Shown one piece after another: positions 48,482 through 60,900 of a stretch of 64,000 bases of DNA. Made by a program: the position numbers and the translations under genes. Source of the DNA: Hypomesus transpacificus (taxonomy: Eukaryota > Chordata > Actinopteri > Osmeriformes > Osmeridae); NCBI RefSeq assembly GCF_021917145.1, contig NC_061078.1, forward strand, positions 6,769,047-6,833,046, read 5' to 3'. Every line of letters begins with the position of its first letter. The stretch's first letter is position 1. The notes below the pieces were generated by a model. It saw only the letters and a list, made by a program, of their open reading frames with translations, made no database searches and was not told the DNA's origin.

Positions 48482-49603
48482 GTGCAATATTTAGAGGGAA
48501 GATGGGATTAATGTGACTCCCACCCTGTTTCTAAGGGGCAGCCTGTAGGTTACAAGTTGGATTCATGAAGAGATAGATGAGATGTAAGAGTGGAGACAGA
48601 AGCCTCTGGACAGCAGAATGAAACAGCCTGGACTTTAACTTTGGAAAGTATGAAAAGAATAATAGTCTTGTCTGTGTCTGAGCCTGAGCCTGATGATAAT
48701 TAATGGTTTATTGGAATAGCATTCCATAGTATATAATCTAATTTAGAATTGATCATATCCTGTCAATAACTATAAGAAAAGTCCTAGATGAAATGTTTTG
48801 GCCTTTTAAATACTTTGCAAACTGTGAGGAATGTTTATCTGATGGTTGCCGAGAATAAAGACTGTTCAACTCTACATAAATCATCCGTCCTTCCTTCCAC
48901 CCGTCGGGCGTTCATCTGTCTGTCCTTCCTTCCATCCTTCCTTCCTTCCATTTATTTTTTTCTGTGCTCAACAGACGATTTCCCCATACACAGGATCTTG
49001 GGATATTGGAGGTTATATTTGACGCACTCCCCCCCCCACACACACTGTTGCCTGTTACACCAGCACCGGCTCCTATCTCATCCAGCTCCCAGCAGCAGAA
49101 CACTCTCCACACAGTTTACAGACGGAGGAAGGAGAGGTGAAGGGATGGGGGAAGGGGCTGGGATTCTAGCAGGAGGCAGGGATGCGAATGGGGGATGGGG
49201 GTTGAGATGAAAGGGGGAGAGAGAGAGCTAAAGAGAGAGAAGAAAAAGTCCTGATGCAACCCAGAGGAAGAAAGGACAACCATAGGAGAAGTGAGCAAAA
49301 GAAAATGGGACTGGGTATAATACCACTCAGGACCATACTATGACACTCTCACACAAACACACACACACACTTTCACACACACAGGCGAGAGGCAATACTT
49401 CCCATATAGGCGCCAAAGCACATGCATTAGCGAGAAGGAGTAAAATGATTTGTGTTGCGGTTGGCATTTTAGTGTGTGTGTGTGTGTGTGGTTTGTCATA
49501 GTATTGTCCTAAGTGATATAATACCCAGTCCCATTTTCCCCATCTAATAAGAAAGGGCCCTGGCGGCCAGGGGATGGGAGAGAGTGATAGACAGAGGGAG
49601 AGT

Positions 49604-49675
<72 letters not shown>

Positions 49676-50801
49676 GAAAGAAAGAGAGAGAGACCAACCC
49701 CCCCCCCCCCCTCTCTCTCTCTCTCTTTTTCTCTCTCTTTTTGTCAGACGTTTCCAAAGTAGATGAATGTGAGGTAGTCAACAGAGCAGCCTCGTGGTGT
49801 TGCGGGGAGTGGTGTGTATGTGTCAGGTCAGGGTCACTACTGCTGTTTATGGAGACTCTAAACATGAATTCCCATTCTCTCACTGAGAAGTTGGCTCAGT
49901 CTGTTTTATTCAAATGTTGTTTTCTCCCCTACAGAACATTCTACAGGTTGCTGAAAACAGAACTCTCTTTACGTTGAGGCTTCTAAAAACTTTACACTGG
50001 TCCTGAGGGTTACCCTCTCCCCTGAATAACCTCCACTCAATGCATCCTTTGAAGGGGGAGGAAGGCAGAAACAACCTCTAAAACCCTACGCTTATGCAAC
50101 CAGGGCCAGGAAACTCACCGCATCAGATATTAAACAACTGCCTGTTTGTCTGTACCTACAGCCAATGGGACAGCTCAGAAAGGGGCGGATTGAACATAAA
50201 GAGACCCAGTTGTTGTTAAAGGGATAGTTCACCAAAATATTTCGATATGACAACTTTTCTTCGGGGGAAGCTGCTTAACACATGCACCTTTTTCTCTCTC
50301 GCTGTCTTTGCTTTTCTTTTCCATGTTTTCCTTTTCATTCCCTTTTTTCTCTCTCTCCTTCTCTTTCTCCTTTTCAAGAGAATCTCCCTGCATAGATGTA
50401 TAGCCTGTCTACTACCCATTGCATAGTTTTGGTGCTTAGCTATATTGCCTGGCAACACCAACCTTATGGCCCCTGTCGCCTGGCAACAACAACACTATGC
50501 CCTCTATCCTTCTATAGGGTGGCTCTGTGCCTGGCACAGGCCTGGTGCCACCATACTGCCACCTCATTACACAGCTGAAACCCACTTCCTGTTCCCTTGT
50601 GTTGCTTTAGCTGCTCTTCACTGGAGCCTTGAGGAAAGAAACACAGAGAGGAACGTGTCCTCCATCCAAAGCCTGGTATATTGTCTGTGTGTGTGTTGTG
50701 TAGGACCAGCTACAGTCAGTTAAACAGTTAAGTATATTGTACTTAATATATGGTCAAATAAAGCATTGTCCCGCAAAGTGCTTATATTCAGGAAGTGTCC
50801 A

Positions 50802-50864
<63 letters not shown>

Positions 50865-51786
50865 AAAAACTGAGAAATAAACCAAAAGTAAGAGAGGAAA
50901 AAAGGAAGTTGAGTAAACCAACATCCTCAATGAAACCTACAACCCCGTGGTCCCCCCACCCACCCCACACCAACTGCTCCCCCTCACACCCTGATATGTT
51001 GACCACCTTCTAGAGAAAATCTGCAATATTTTGCTACTTAACAGCACACACTCTGTCTCTGTCTCCTCCTTGTCTCCGCCCCCTATCCCTACTTCTCCAT
51101 CTGCACCTCTGTCCTCATGCTGTGTCTGTGTGTGGAAAGCAGACCATTAGGAGGAGAGGTGAGGGTATGGAGAAGGGTGGAGAAGGGGAGGAGTGTGGGT
51201 GGAAAAGAGGGTGAAGGGGTGAAGGGGTGAAGGGGGAGGGTGGGAGGACAAAGGGAGGAGAGGAGCGGAGAGGGGAGGAGTGGGGGTGGAGAATGAAGGA
51301 GATGGGTGTGGGGTATTGATCCAGGAGGGTAGCCTAATGGCTACTGAGCGCACAAGATCCCCTCTCTTTAACCATGACTTCCTACACAAAATCTCTTTCA
51401 CTATCTCTCTATTTCTCTATCTGACTTCCTCTTTCCATCTCCCTTAATCTCTCTTCTTGTTGTAATACACACCTCTGCTGCTCTATCCTTTCTCTCCCTC
51501 GCTCCTCTCCTCTCTTTTTCTTTATTCTCTCTAGATACCCCACCCCACCCCTGACTGTGCTGTGCTGAGCATGCACTTTGAAGCAGACCAGACTAGTGTG
51601 TACAGGGAAGCAGGGTTGTGTGTGTGTGTGTGTGTGTACATGCATGTATGTGTGTGTGTGTGTGGGTGTGTGGGTGTGTGCATGTTTAAGTGTGTGGTTC
51701 CTCTTTAGAGTGCTGATCACTGGAGTCTGAATGGACAATGGATCCAGCCTTTGTCAAACTGCCCAACCCCCTCTCTCCTTCAGCAC

Positions 51787-51787
<1 letters not shown>

Positions 51788-51827
<40 letters not shown>

Positions 51828-51904
51828 AGGGAAAGAGAGAGGGAGGGAGGGAGGGAGGGAGGGAGGGAGGGAGGGAGGGAGGGAGGGAGGGAGGGAGGGA
51901 GAGG

Positions 51905-51940
<36 letters not shown>

Positions 51941-51943
51941 GAT
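51788..51943. repeat. (GA)n and (GGGA)n microsatellite
   Basis: GA units on both sides of a run of about 15 GGGA units. Confidence 0.95.
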
Positions 51944-52429
51944 AGTATTGCATGATCTGACACTCAATCATTCCAGGCCATTAAGTTAAGAAAGAACAGA
52001 AGCCACAGCTATCTTTCTCTGCAGAAGGGAGTATCAAATGTGTTTAGTAGTAAAATGCATTGTTTTAATCCTCCAATTCTGAGTAGGGTTAATTTTGAGT
52101 TATGTATGAAGGCACTGCACAAATGAACAGGGACTGGAAAGCGTTTGTGTGTGTGTCTGTGTGTGTTTTAGATTAAAGATTAAAAATATGCAGTCACCTT
52201 CATCCTAGCAGGTGACCTAGAGCTCCAGGAACACCCAGCCACCAGCCTCTCAGTAGTCAATAACTTGTTCCTTCCATCCTCTCTTTCACCCTCTCTCTCT
52301 TTCACTCTCTCTTTCACGGCCTCTTTCTTTCTCTTTTCACCCTCACCCTCTCTCTTTAACCCTCTCTGTCTCTCTTTTTTCTCTCCCTCCCTGACTTTGT
52401 GCCCATCAGCCTCTCTTTCAGTTTTCATC

Positions 52430-52529
52430 NNNNNNNNNNNNNNNNNNNNNNNNNNNNNNNNNNNNNNNNNNNNNNNNNNNNNNNNNNNNNNNNNNNNNNN
52501 NNNNNNNNNNNNNNNNNNNNNNNNNNNNN
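52430..52529. other. assembly gap of exactly 100 N
   Basis: A run of exactly 100 N, a common placeholder for a scaffold join of unknown size. Simple CT/GA repeats flank it on both sides, a usual cause of assembly breaks. Confidence 0.98.
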
Positions 52530-52594
52530 GACAGGAAGCCAGACAGGAAGTCAGGTATGTGTCTGGGCCTGTCACGACTGCTTTATATGCTCCA

Positions 52595-52673
<79 letters not shown>

Positions 52674-52850
52674 CTCTCTCTCTTTCTCTCTCTCTGTCTC
52701 TAACCGTGGTCCACTTTGTATCTCTAACCAGAACCAAACTTTGATGTCCCGAGTGAGGCTGCTCCAGAAAACCTTCAGGAACAGTTTAGAAGTCAGGCGG
52801 ATGTTTGGTGTGAACTTGTTTACCGACTAGTGACACTGGAGGGGAGATAA
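52530..52850 (+). CDS. unidentified gene, last two exons, cut by the gap
   Basis: A frame from the gap edge to a strong donor (52530-52554, CAG/GTATGT) joins a second exon (52732-52850; acceptor ctctaaccag; stop TAA 52848-52850). The phases agree. The second exon reads PNFDVPSEAAPENLQEQF and on to YRLVTLEGR, with normal amino-acid composition and a probable amphipathic helix. I do not recognise the family. Any upstream exons would lie in or beyond the gap. A (TC)n run at 52589-52666 fills the intron. The first exon is short and built from a repeated GACAGGAAG, so it is the weaker half. Confidence 0.4.
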
Positions 52851-53084
52851 TACTGTGCAGCTCCCTGAAAACTTCATTACAGCTCTGCTGATTTATACTA
52901 TCATTAGAAATACTGGCATGTCCTCACACACACACACACACACAAGGGTCCAAATACACGCCAAGGGCACAAACAGAATATCATAAAATATTTCAGGGCA
53001 CATTCAGTTTTAGTGAAAAGAAGGGAGAGAGGATGGAGGAGATTATAGAGGAGGAAAGGAAAGGATAAAGGAGGAGAGGAGAGG

Positions 53085-53190
53085 AGGAGACGATGGATGC
53101 GGAGAGGAGACGATGGATGAGGAGAGGAGACGATGGATGAGGAGAGGAGACGATGGATGCGGAGAGGAGACGACGGAGGAGGAGACAATG
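53085..53190. repeat. 20-bp minisatellite in dgkz
   Basis: Five copies of GGAGAGGAGACGATGGATGA-like units, just beyond the donor of the last visible dgkz exon on the minus strand. Confidence 0.9.
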
Positions 53191-53222
53191 GAGGAGGAGG
53201 AGGAGGAGGAGAGCAGTGCTAC

Positions 53223-53665
53223 CTTGTCTGTCTGCTGCTCATCTCTCTCCTCAGCAGCAGCCTCCAGATTGGGCTGCACCTGCAGGTTCCAGCGATCCAG
53301 CTGCACCATGTTCCCGTCTTCCACGTGGGACAGGATCTTGGACACAGGCTCGTCTGTGTAGCCCTGCAGGGACACGGGACGTCAGGCCGTGGGTGTGTGG
53401 GGGTGGGGGTGTGTTTTGGAGTGCTGTGTGTATGCAGTATACACGCACGGTGTGTACAGTGTGTGTGTGTGTGCGCGCTCACCCCTCCCCAGTTGAGGGT
53501 CCGGGCCAGGTCGTTCCCAGTGCCCAGAGGCAGCACGGCCACAGCAGGCTGGGGGTTCAGCTGCAGCTGGTCCAGAGTAGACAGGATCCAGCCCACCTAA
53601 ACACACACACACACACACACAGATATACATCCTTTATTAAGAAAGTGACTTTGTATTTGTGAGCA

Positions 53666-53703
<38 letters not shown>

Positions 53704-55022
53704 TGTGTGTGTGTGTGTGTGCTTACCGTGCCATCTCCCCCACACGCCAGGATCCTCAGGTTGTGGACCTTACGGTACAGCTCTAACCTATAGACACACA
53801 CGATTGTTATCATAAATATTTTTACTGTACCTACTGACACACACACACACACAGTATGATCACCTACTGGTTGTGTACAGTATACAGACACACCATCCTC
53901 AATTACAGCTAATATCATTCAGATTGCAGATCCACAGTCTCTGGTAATAATGAGGTTCTCTACACAAACAGCTCAAATCCAGCTCATCAACAGTGTATGT
54001 GTGTGTGTGTGTATGTGTATGTGTGTGTGTGTGTATGTGTGTGTGTATTTGTTTAGCTGCACAGTGCTACTGTTTGCCAGGACACACAGAGGTAGAACAG
54101 AGAAAGTGATCTCTTCTCAGACCAGACCAGCCTCATTAGGCTGACACACTGAGGGAGCCGTGTGTCTGAGAGTGGGTGTGAGAGAGTGTGTGTGTGTGTG
54201 TGTGTATTGCCAGACCATGTGAGATGGAGAGAAAGTTTGCACCTGGTGTTTTCAGGAAGCTGCATACTGAAGTGAAATTAAAAACACAGCTGAAGTCTTT
54301 GAAAAGTTTTTCTTTCTCCGAAAACAGAAAGTGCAAATTTAGGTGGCTGCGAAAAAAACACTGTTTTATCTTTGTAGATTGTGTTTGGGCTGAATGATGA
54401 AGTGCATCCTACAAAGGGTCTCACCAAAACCACAATATAAATGCTTTATCCTCGACACGCAAGACACACACACATAACCCCCTGCACACATGCCATACAC
54501 ACAGCACAAATATACACACACAAACACAGACAGCAGACATACCCATCCTTAGGTCCGCCCTGGCTGAGATCAAACACCTGACGAGGATTCAAGTACCACA
54601 TGAAGGACTGGATAATCTTAGCCCCCTGGAAGAGGAGAGACAATAGGTGGAGAGGAGAGAAGAGGAGCAGAGAGGATGAGAGAGAGAGAGACAGAGAGAC
54701 AGAGAGAGGAGGAGAGAGAGAGACAGAGAGACAGAGAGAGGATGAGAGAGAGAGACAGAGAGAGGAGGAGAGGAGAGAAGAGGAGCAGAGAGGATGAGAC
54801 AGAGAGACAGAGAGACAGAGAGAGGAGGAGAGAGAGAGACAGAGAGACAGAGAGAGGATGAGACAGAGAGACAGAGAGAGGAGGAGAGGAGAGAAGAGGA
54901 GCAGAGAGGATGAGACAGAGAGACAGAGAGACAGAGAGAGGATGAGAGAGAGAGACAGACAGAGACAGAGAGAGGATGAGAGAGAGAGACAGAGAGAAGA
55001 TGAGAGAGAGAGACAGAGAGAG

Positions 55023-55077
<55 letters not shown>

Positions 55078-57926
55078 AAGAGAGGATGACAGAGAGAGAC
55101 AGAGAGTGGATGAGAGAGAAACAGAGACAAAGAGAGCGTGAGAAGAGGAAGAGGCAAACGCAGGCTGTTCAAAATAATTTACGTGTGACTGAATGTGACA
55201 GAAAATTGGCTAATGGCTATCATGCTTGCATGAATGATCTGTGGGGGGGGGGGGGGGTTGATGTGTTGGCGGAGAGAGGGGGCAAGTGAGGGGAGAGGGG
55301 TTGAAGTATTAGGGGATGAGGTGTTGGGGAGGGGATGGTGGATGTTGTGTGTCCCAGGAGACCTCCACCCAACCAATCAGAGAAAGAACAGTCAGGATGT
55401 TGGACTCGCCTGAGTAGGTCTGCACTGACATAGACAAGACAGCAGTGTGTGTGTGTGTGTGTCTCACCTGATTCCCTCCACTCTTGGGGTTGACAAACAC
55501 CAGCAGAGGCTTCATGAGCTGGGAGGGAATGGGCCTGACAATGAATGGCTTCCATCTAGCCTCCTGGAGGGGAGAGGAGGGGAGGGTAGGGGAGGGGAGA
55601 GTTTTACAGCAGTCATGAGGACAGATATCTCTGGGATCTCCCCTGTGTATAGTTCCAGTATGTACTTGTACAGGATAAGGACGTCAGGCTAACCCAGTAA
55701 GGGTAGAAGCAGGCTCCACTATGTCTCCTGTAGAACCATTATGAACCAATCGCTCTATCCCGCAGTCTGGCCCAGCCAACCTCTGATTGGCCAAGAGCAG
55801 GAAGAATGTCCTCATCAATCAGCCTATAGTGTCTACTGATGTGATTGAGTTTCCGCCCCCCAGTCTGAACACAGTAGACGCTCAGGTCCAGTACAGCTCT
55901 GACCCCCTGATCAATCAATAAATCAATAACGTGGACGACAGCGTGCCGGTCACATGTTTTAGTCTAGAACACACATGCACCAGCAGGATTCCATGTACAG
56001 CTTTCACAAACAGGAAACCCCATATAAGGTCACAGTGGAGGAGTTGGACGCGCTGTCCCAGAATGAAGCTCTTACTGTGGTTCTACACCCCCAACACGTA
56101 CACTTCAAACACAACATCCAAATATGTCTGGCAGCACTCACCAACGTTCAGAATAAGAACAGGGGGCAGGGCCTTACTTTTGGCCATCAGACAAAGCATG
56201 CTAACGTTCGGCCTGGTTGGCCCTCATCTCTGATGGAAGCCAACCAGGCCGACCCACCAGGCCGACCCACCAGGCCGACCCACCAGGCCGACCCACCAGG
56301 CCGACCCACCAGGCCCACACATGTATGGTCAACGGCCGTACCTCTGCACCCTTCTTGCTAGACTTGCGCTTGAACGACGTTCGTTTTTTCTTTTTACTGG
56401 ACTTCAGGGATGTCTGGAGAGAGAGAGAGAGAGATAGAGAGAGAGAGATAGACAGACAGACAGACAGACAGAGAGATAAAGCGAGAGAGAAAGGGTGGGG
56501 GAAACATCAAAGGGAAGAAATCTTCCTCTCAACCACAGATCAACATATCTGTACATATACGTATGTTTTTATGCAACATGAGAGATGGATACATCGGTGA
56601 CAGCAACGTTAGCGGCGCTCTGGTCAGTGACAGCACTTATTGTGTGGAGGTACGCTGCCCTCTGCTGGTAAGACTGCCGCTGGAGCAGGGCTGCAGCGAG
56701 GACTAAAGATATGGGTCCAATCCAATAGTACATATGGTTTATTGACAAGTGTGACAGCCTACCTGTGGCCTGCGAACGTGGATGATCCAGGTGGGCGGGA
56801 CTATGACGGCAGCATGGGCGCCCAGAGAACATGCCTCCTCAATCTGTTGCAGCATGAAGCATGACACCTTGTTGTGATACTGGACACACACACAAACACA
56901 CACACACAAACACACACACAGGGAGGAAAGAGATGTTCAGAGTTCTGACAGCTTCATGGCTTGTCATTTATCTTTAAGCCCCTCTCACCGCACACACACA
57001 TACACGTACACAAACACACACACACAAAACACCAAACAGACCACTAACCTCCATTATTCACAAGGAACTACTGAGTCACCACTTCACAAGCGCTTATCAC
57101 CTGCTCACAGTTACACATAATGTACCAAGACAGTCAGAACACTTACTGCCTGTTTGCACCAGGAACAGCTGATGGCCACAATTTCTTTACTGTGAAAGGC
57201 AAACTTCTGCTGGAAGCCCTGAGAGCAGACACACACACACACAAGTATGAGAGGCGTGTGAGAGGCGTGTGAGGGAGTGTTGTGCGGGAGTGTTGTGAGG
57301 GAGTGTAGTGAGGGAGTGTGACCTGAGTGTAGGACGGCCGTGCAGCAGCTCACCTTGCCACACTGACGACACTTGCCGTCCTGACGCCGCCGGTGGACCC
57401 AGTGGTGCCTCACGATGCTGGGCTGAACAACAGAACACACCACAACATACATCCAGTACATGTATCTACTAGGACGCCCGCTTGCCACTGTTTGGAGTGG
57501 AGGATGAGAGGGAAGAGAACTTGGAGGAGGACGAGGGAGAGAAGAAGGAGGAAGCAAAGAAGAGGAGGAGGGAGAGGAGAAGGGGCAAGAGGAAGGGGAG
57601 AAGGACTACAGTGGGTACTGTAGCGCAAGAACAATATGAGCAGGAAGAGAAGAGAGGAACACAAGGGGAAGGATGAGCAGGACAGATGAGGTCGAGAAGA
57701 AGAGAGAGATCAGTACCTTACTCACCTCCCTCAGGTTCCTGGAGCCTGACTCCCGAAAGGAGGGCTTGCACCTGAAGTTGATCTGCAGGACAAAAGAGAG
57801 CATCCTTACCTCTGATCACTCATCATATCACCTCCAATCATTCATTCAAGTCATTTACTCATCGGTGCATTCATTCACTCATGTCTGGTTATCATGTTAG
57901 GTTGCGTCCCAAAAGTCAATCCAAAC

Positions 57927-57985
<59 letters not shown>

Positions 57986-60900
57986 CCCTTTGGCCCAATG
58001 GAGCCAAGAGTCAGGGGTTAGTGGGTCAGGGTCAGAGAGCACACTGACCTGGAGAGAGCCGTAAAGTGCCATGGTAACCATAAGAAGCCAGGTCAATTCT
58101 GGAAGGCATTCTGACAACCCATCACCAAACCTCCACCACACTAACAAACCATTGATCAAATAACAGCTAATCTTGACCACTAACAAACAGTTACCTAACC
58201 ATAAAGTAGCCAGCGGGTACAGAGCATCCATCTTGTCAACAGTTAAAATAAAATGATAGATTAGCGATTGCAGATTCTAATCTTTCCCAGAATCCTCTGT
58301 AATGTCGGTTGACCAGAGGAGGAAGTTGTCAGAGGTATGTGTAAAGCAGGAAGTGCCATATATCCAACAGAAATTCTTCTCCTAACCATGCCCACTGGGA
58401 GCCATGTGGGGGGTCCCTAACACTTCCTTCTTTATGCATTCCTTGGCAACTATAAGGAAGCCCCGCCCAGACTTACAGTAAACCAATGTAAACCCTGTGG
58501 GGGACAGCCAATCAAAGCAGTCTTGTGAAGAGTGCCATTTTGATCATTTAAAGAGAGAATTCCAATCTGGATGCAGTGAAGGTGGGGCCCAAGGGAAAGG
58601 GAGATGGGTGGACAAGAGCTGAAGAGGCTCTGGAAAGCAAACTGAGAGAGGGGGAGGGGGGAAGGGGGGTAGAGATGAAGGGAGACTGAAAGGGAGAGAG
58701 AAATGAGGGAGGGAGGGAGGGTGGGTCTCACTCTAAAGTCGGTGTCTTTAACTGGGTTGCTGTCATCATTGGAGGGGTTTGGTGTCTCCTGGTTGGACAG
58801 CTGGAGGGGAGGGGGAGGTTGGCATGACTACTGTATGATGGTTTTGATGGGATGTCAACATTATGAAGTCTCCATCAAATGTATCCAGGTGTATCTGAGG
58901 GCTTCACTGTTGTGTTGTGACTGTGTCCGTATGCTGAAGAAAGATATTTAGTGGGTGTGCATGTGTGTGTGCGTGTGTGGGGGGGTTGTATGTGTGTGTG
59001 TGTGTGTGTGTGGGGGGGGGGGGGGTTGTGTGTGTTTGTGTGTGTTGTTGTGGAAAAAACATCGTTGAAATTATGAGGATGGGTAATGATTATGGAGTTA
59101 TATAATTGAAAATGAACCTCTTAATCACCTTTTTTACTTTTATGTGCTATTATACTGAAAACCAGATGCAAAGCTGTTGACTGATTAGTATTGCCACTAA
59201 CATGTAGAAGATATTAAGCCCAAAGTGCAAACCTGGATCATTGGGGGCTGAGTGCGAGAGAAGACTGTGTATATGCTTCGTCCATAGAAAACTACAAGGC
59301 CCAGCTATCATGAGGCATATTTAAGGCCCTATACCCAGAAACCTAGTTCAGCTGGCCTTCAAGGCCAGAGCAAAAAACAAATAGGAGAGTTTTCTATGTA
59401 TCTGTAATCTGAAGCCCCTAGGGTGAGAGACCATTAGTGTGAGAAATGCATCATGTATCTGTGACAAACACATAATGTACCAATAGCAAAATTACACAAG
59501 ATAATAAGGTTTAGATATATAAGAGGAATATCAAGAGAAATATTTTAGTCTGATCCCAGGATTTTGCTCACGTTTGTTGGAATCACTCTGTCGCCTTGGA
59601 TTTTAATAAACACTTTGCATTAAACGTTCCAGTGCTGTTTTTGAACTTAGAAAATTAGTTGAAGACGTAGAATATTTTTCACATCAGTGTGTGTGTGTAC
59701 GTGGTGTGTGTGTGTGTGTGTGTGAATGAACTCCTACCTTCTCCAGCTGCTGGATACAGAGGGTGTGCACCACTATCTTACAGGCCACACATTTCTTCCT
59801 TGCGACAGACTTTTGCTGAAAGAAAGAGAACAGAAAGAGAAGAAAGAGAGAGAGAGACATGTTATATCAACATTCCTTCTTGTAAAGTTGTGTGCTGCAT
59901 ACATCTGGACACCAGATGGAGCTAGACTGCAGGCTGTGGTGGAACATGAGCCACTCAACTAGAGAAGAACAGAGAGAAACAGAGAGCAAGCCATATCTCC
60001 CCCCGCCCCCAGACTAATATAATGACCAGGGCTGTACATACTGAAACAATGCTGTTTACGTGTATATGATCAGATCTAGAAGAAAAGAGGTTTAAGGTTT
60101 GGTTTCAATACTATTGGTAGTATCCATGCTGCTGTTTGATCTTAGCTTCATGTCATCATACAGTGCATACACTCTTTAAAAGCAGTCTCTGTAGATTTGG
60201 GCATGGGGAAACTCTGGACTCTGGATGTTTGATAAAGATCAGGACTATTTAGAGTATAAGTAGTGGATCAATTCCAGGATCAGGACTTTTTAGATGATGA
60301 GGGGAAAGCTGGACTGGATCAGTAAGAGGATCAGGACTAAGGAAAGCTGCTGTCACCTGCAGCTCATAGGGAGATAATACTCCCCTCTTGTCTCAGGGAT
60401 TATACATCATCCCTGCTGATGAATCCTTCAGCCCTCCCTCCCTCCCCCTTCCTCTCATCCCTCCCCCTTCCCTCTCTTCCCCTTCCATCGCTCCCTTCTC
60501 CCCCCCCCCCCCCCTGGCCCGGGTCCATGCAGACGGCATCTGTTGCTGTATAATGTCAGGGATGGCTCAAACACACACATACGCGCATGTATACACAAAC
60601 ACACGCACACACATACCCGCAAACACTCACCAGTGTTTTGGCGACGCAGTGCTGTTCTCCTACGTAGCAGAAGTCTCCGGAGCCGCTGGTTTCAAACCAG
60701 ATGTGCTCCCCATACAGGGCACTTTCCTGGGGAAGGGGGATTCATGTTGACGGGGGTTGGAGGTGGGAGCAGAAGAGAGGAGGAGAGGATGTAGACAGGG
60801 GGCAGGGTTGGGGCAGATGACAGAAGAAGTGAGAAGTGACTAATCCACAGTTTGGAGGAGAGCCAGGCTTTGACGGGGTTAGACAGGGCTGGAGGGGACT

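Noticed and set aside
53133-53662. Overlapping 155-169-codon plus-strand ORFs
   Set aside because: Shadows of dgkz exons on the minus strand and of the 20-bp minisatellite.
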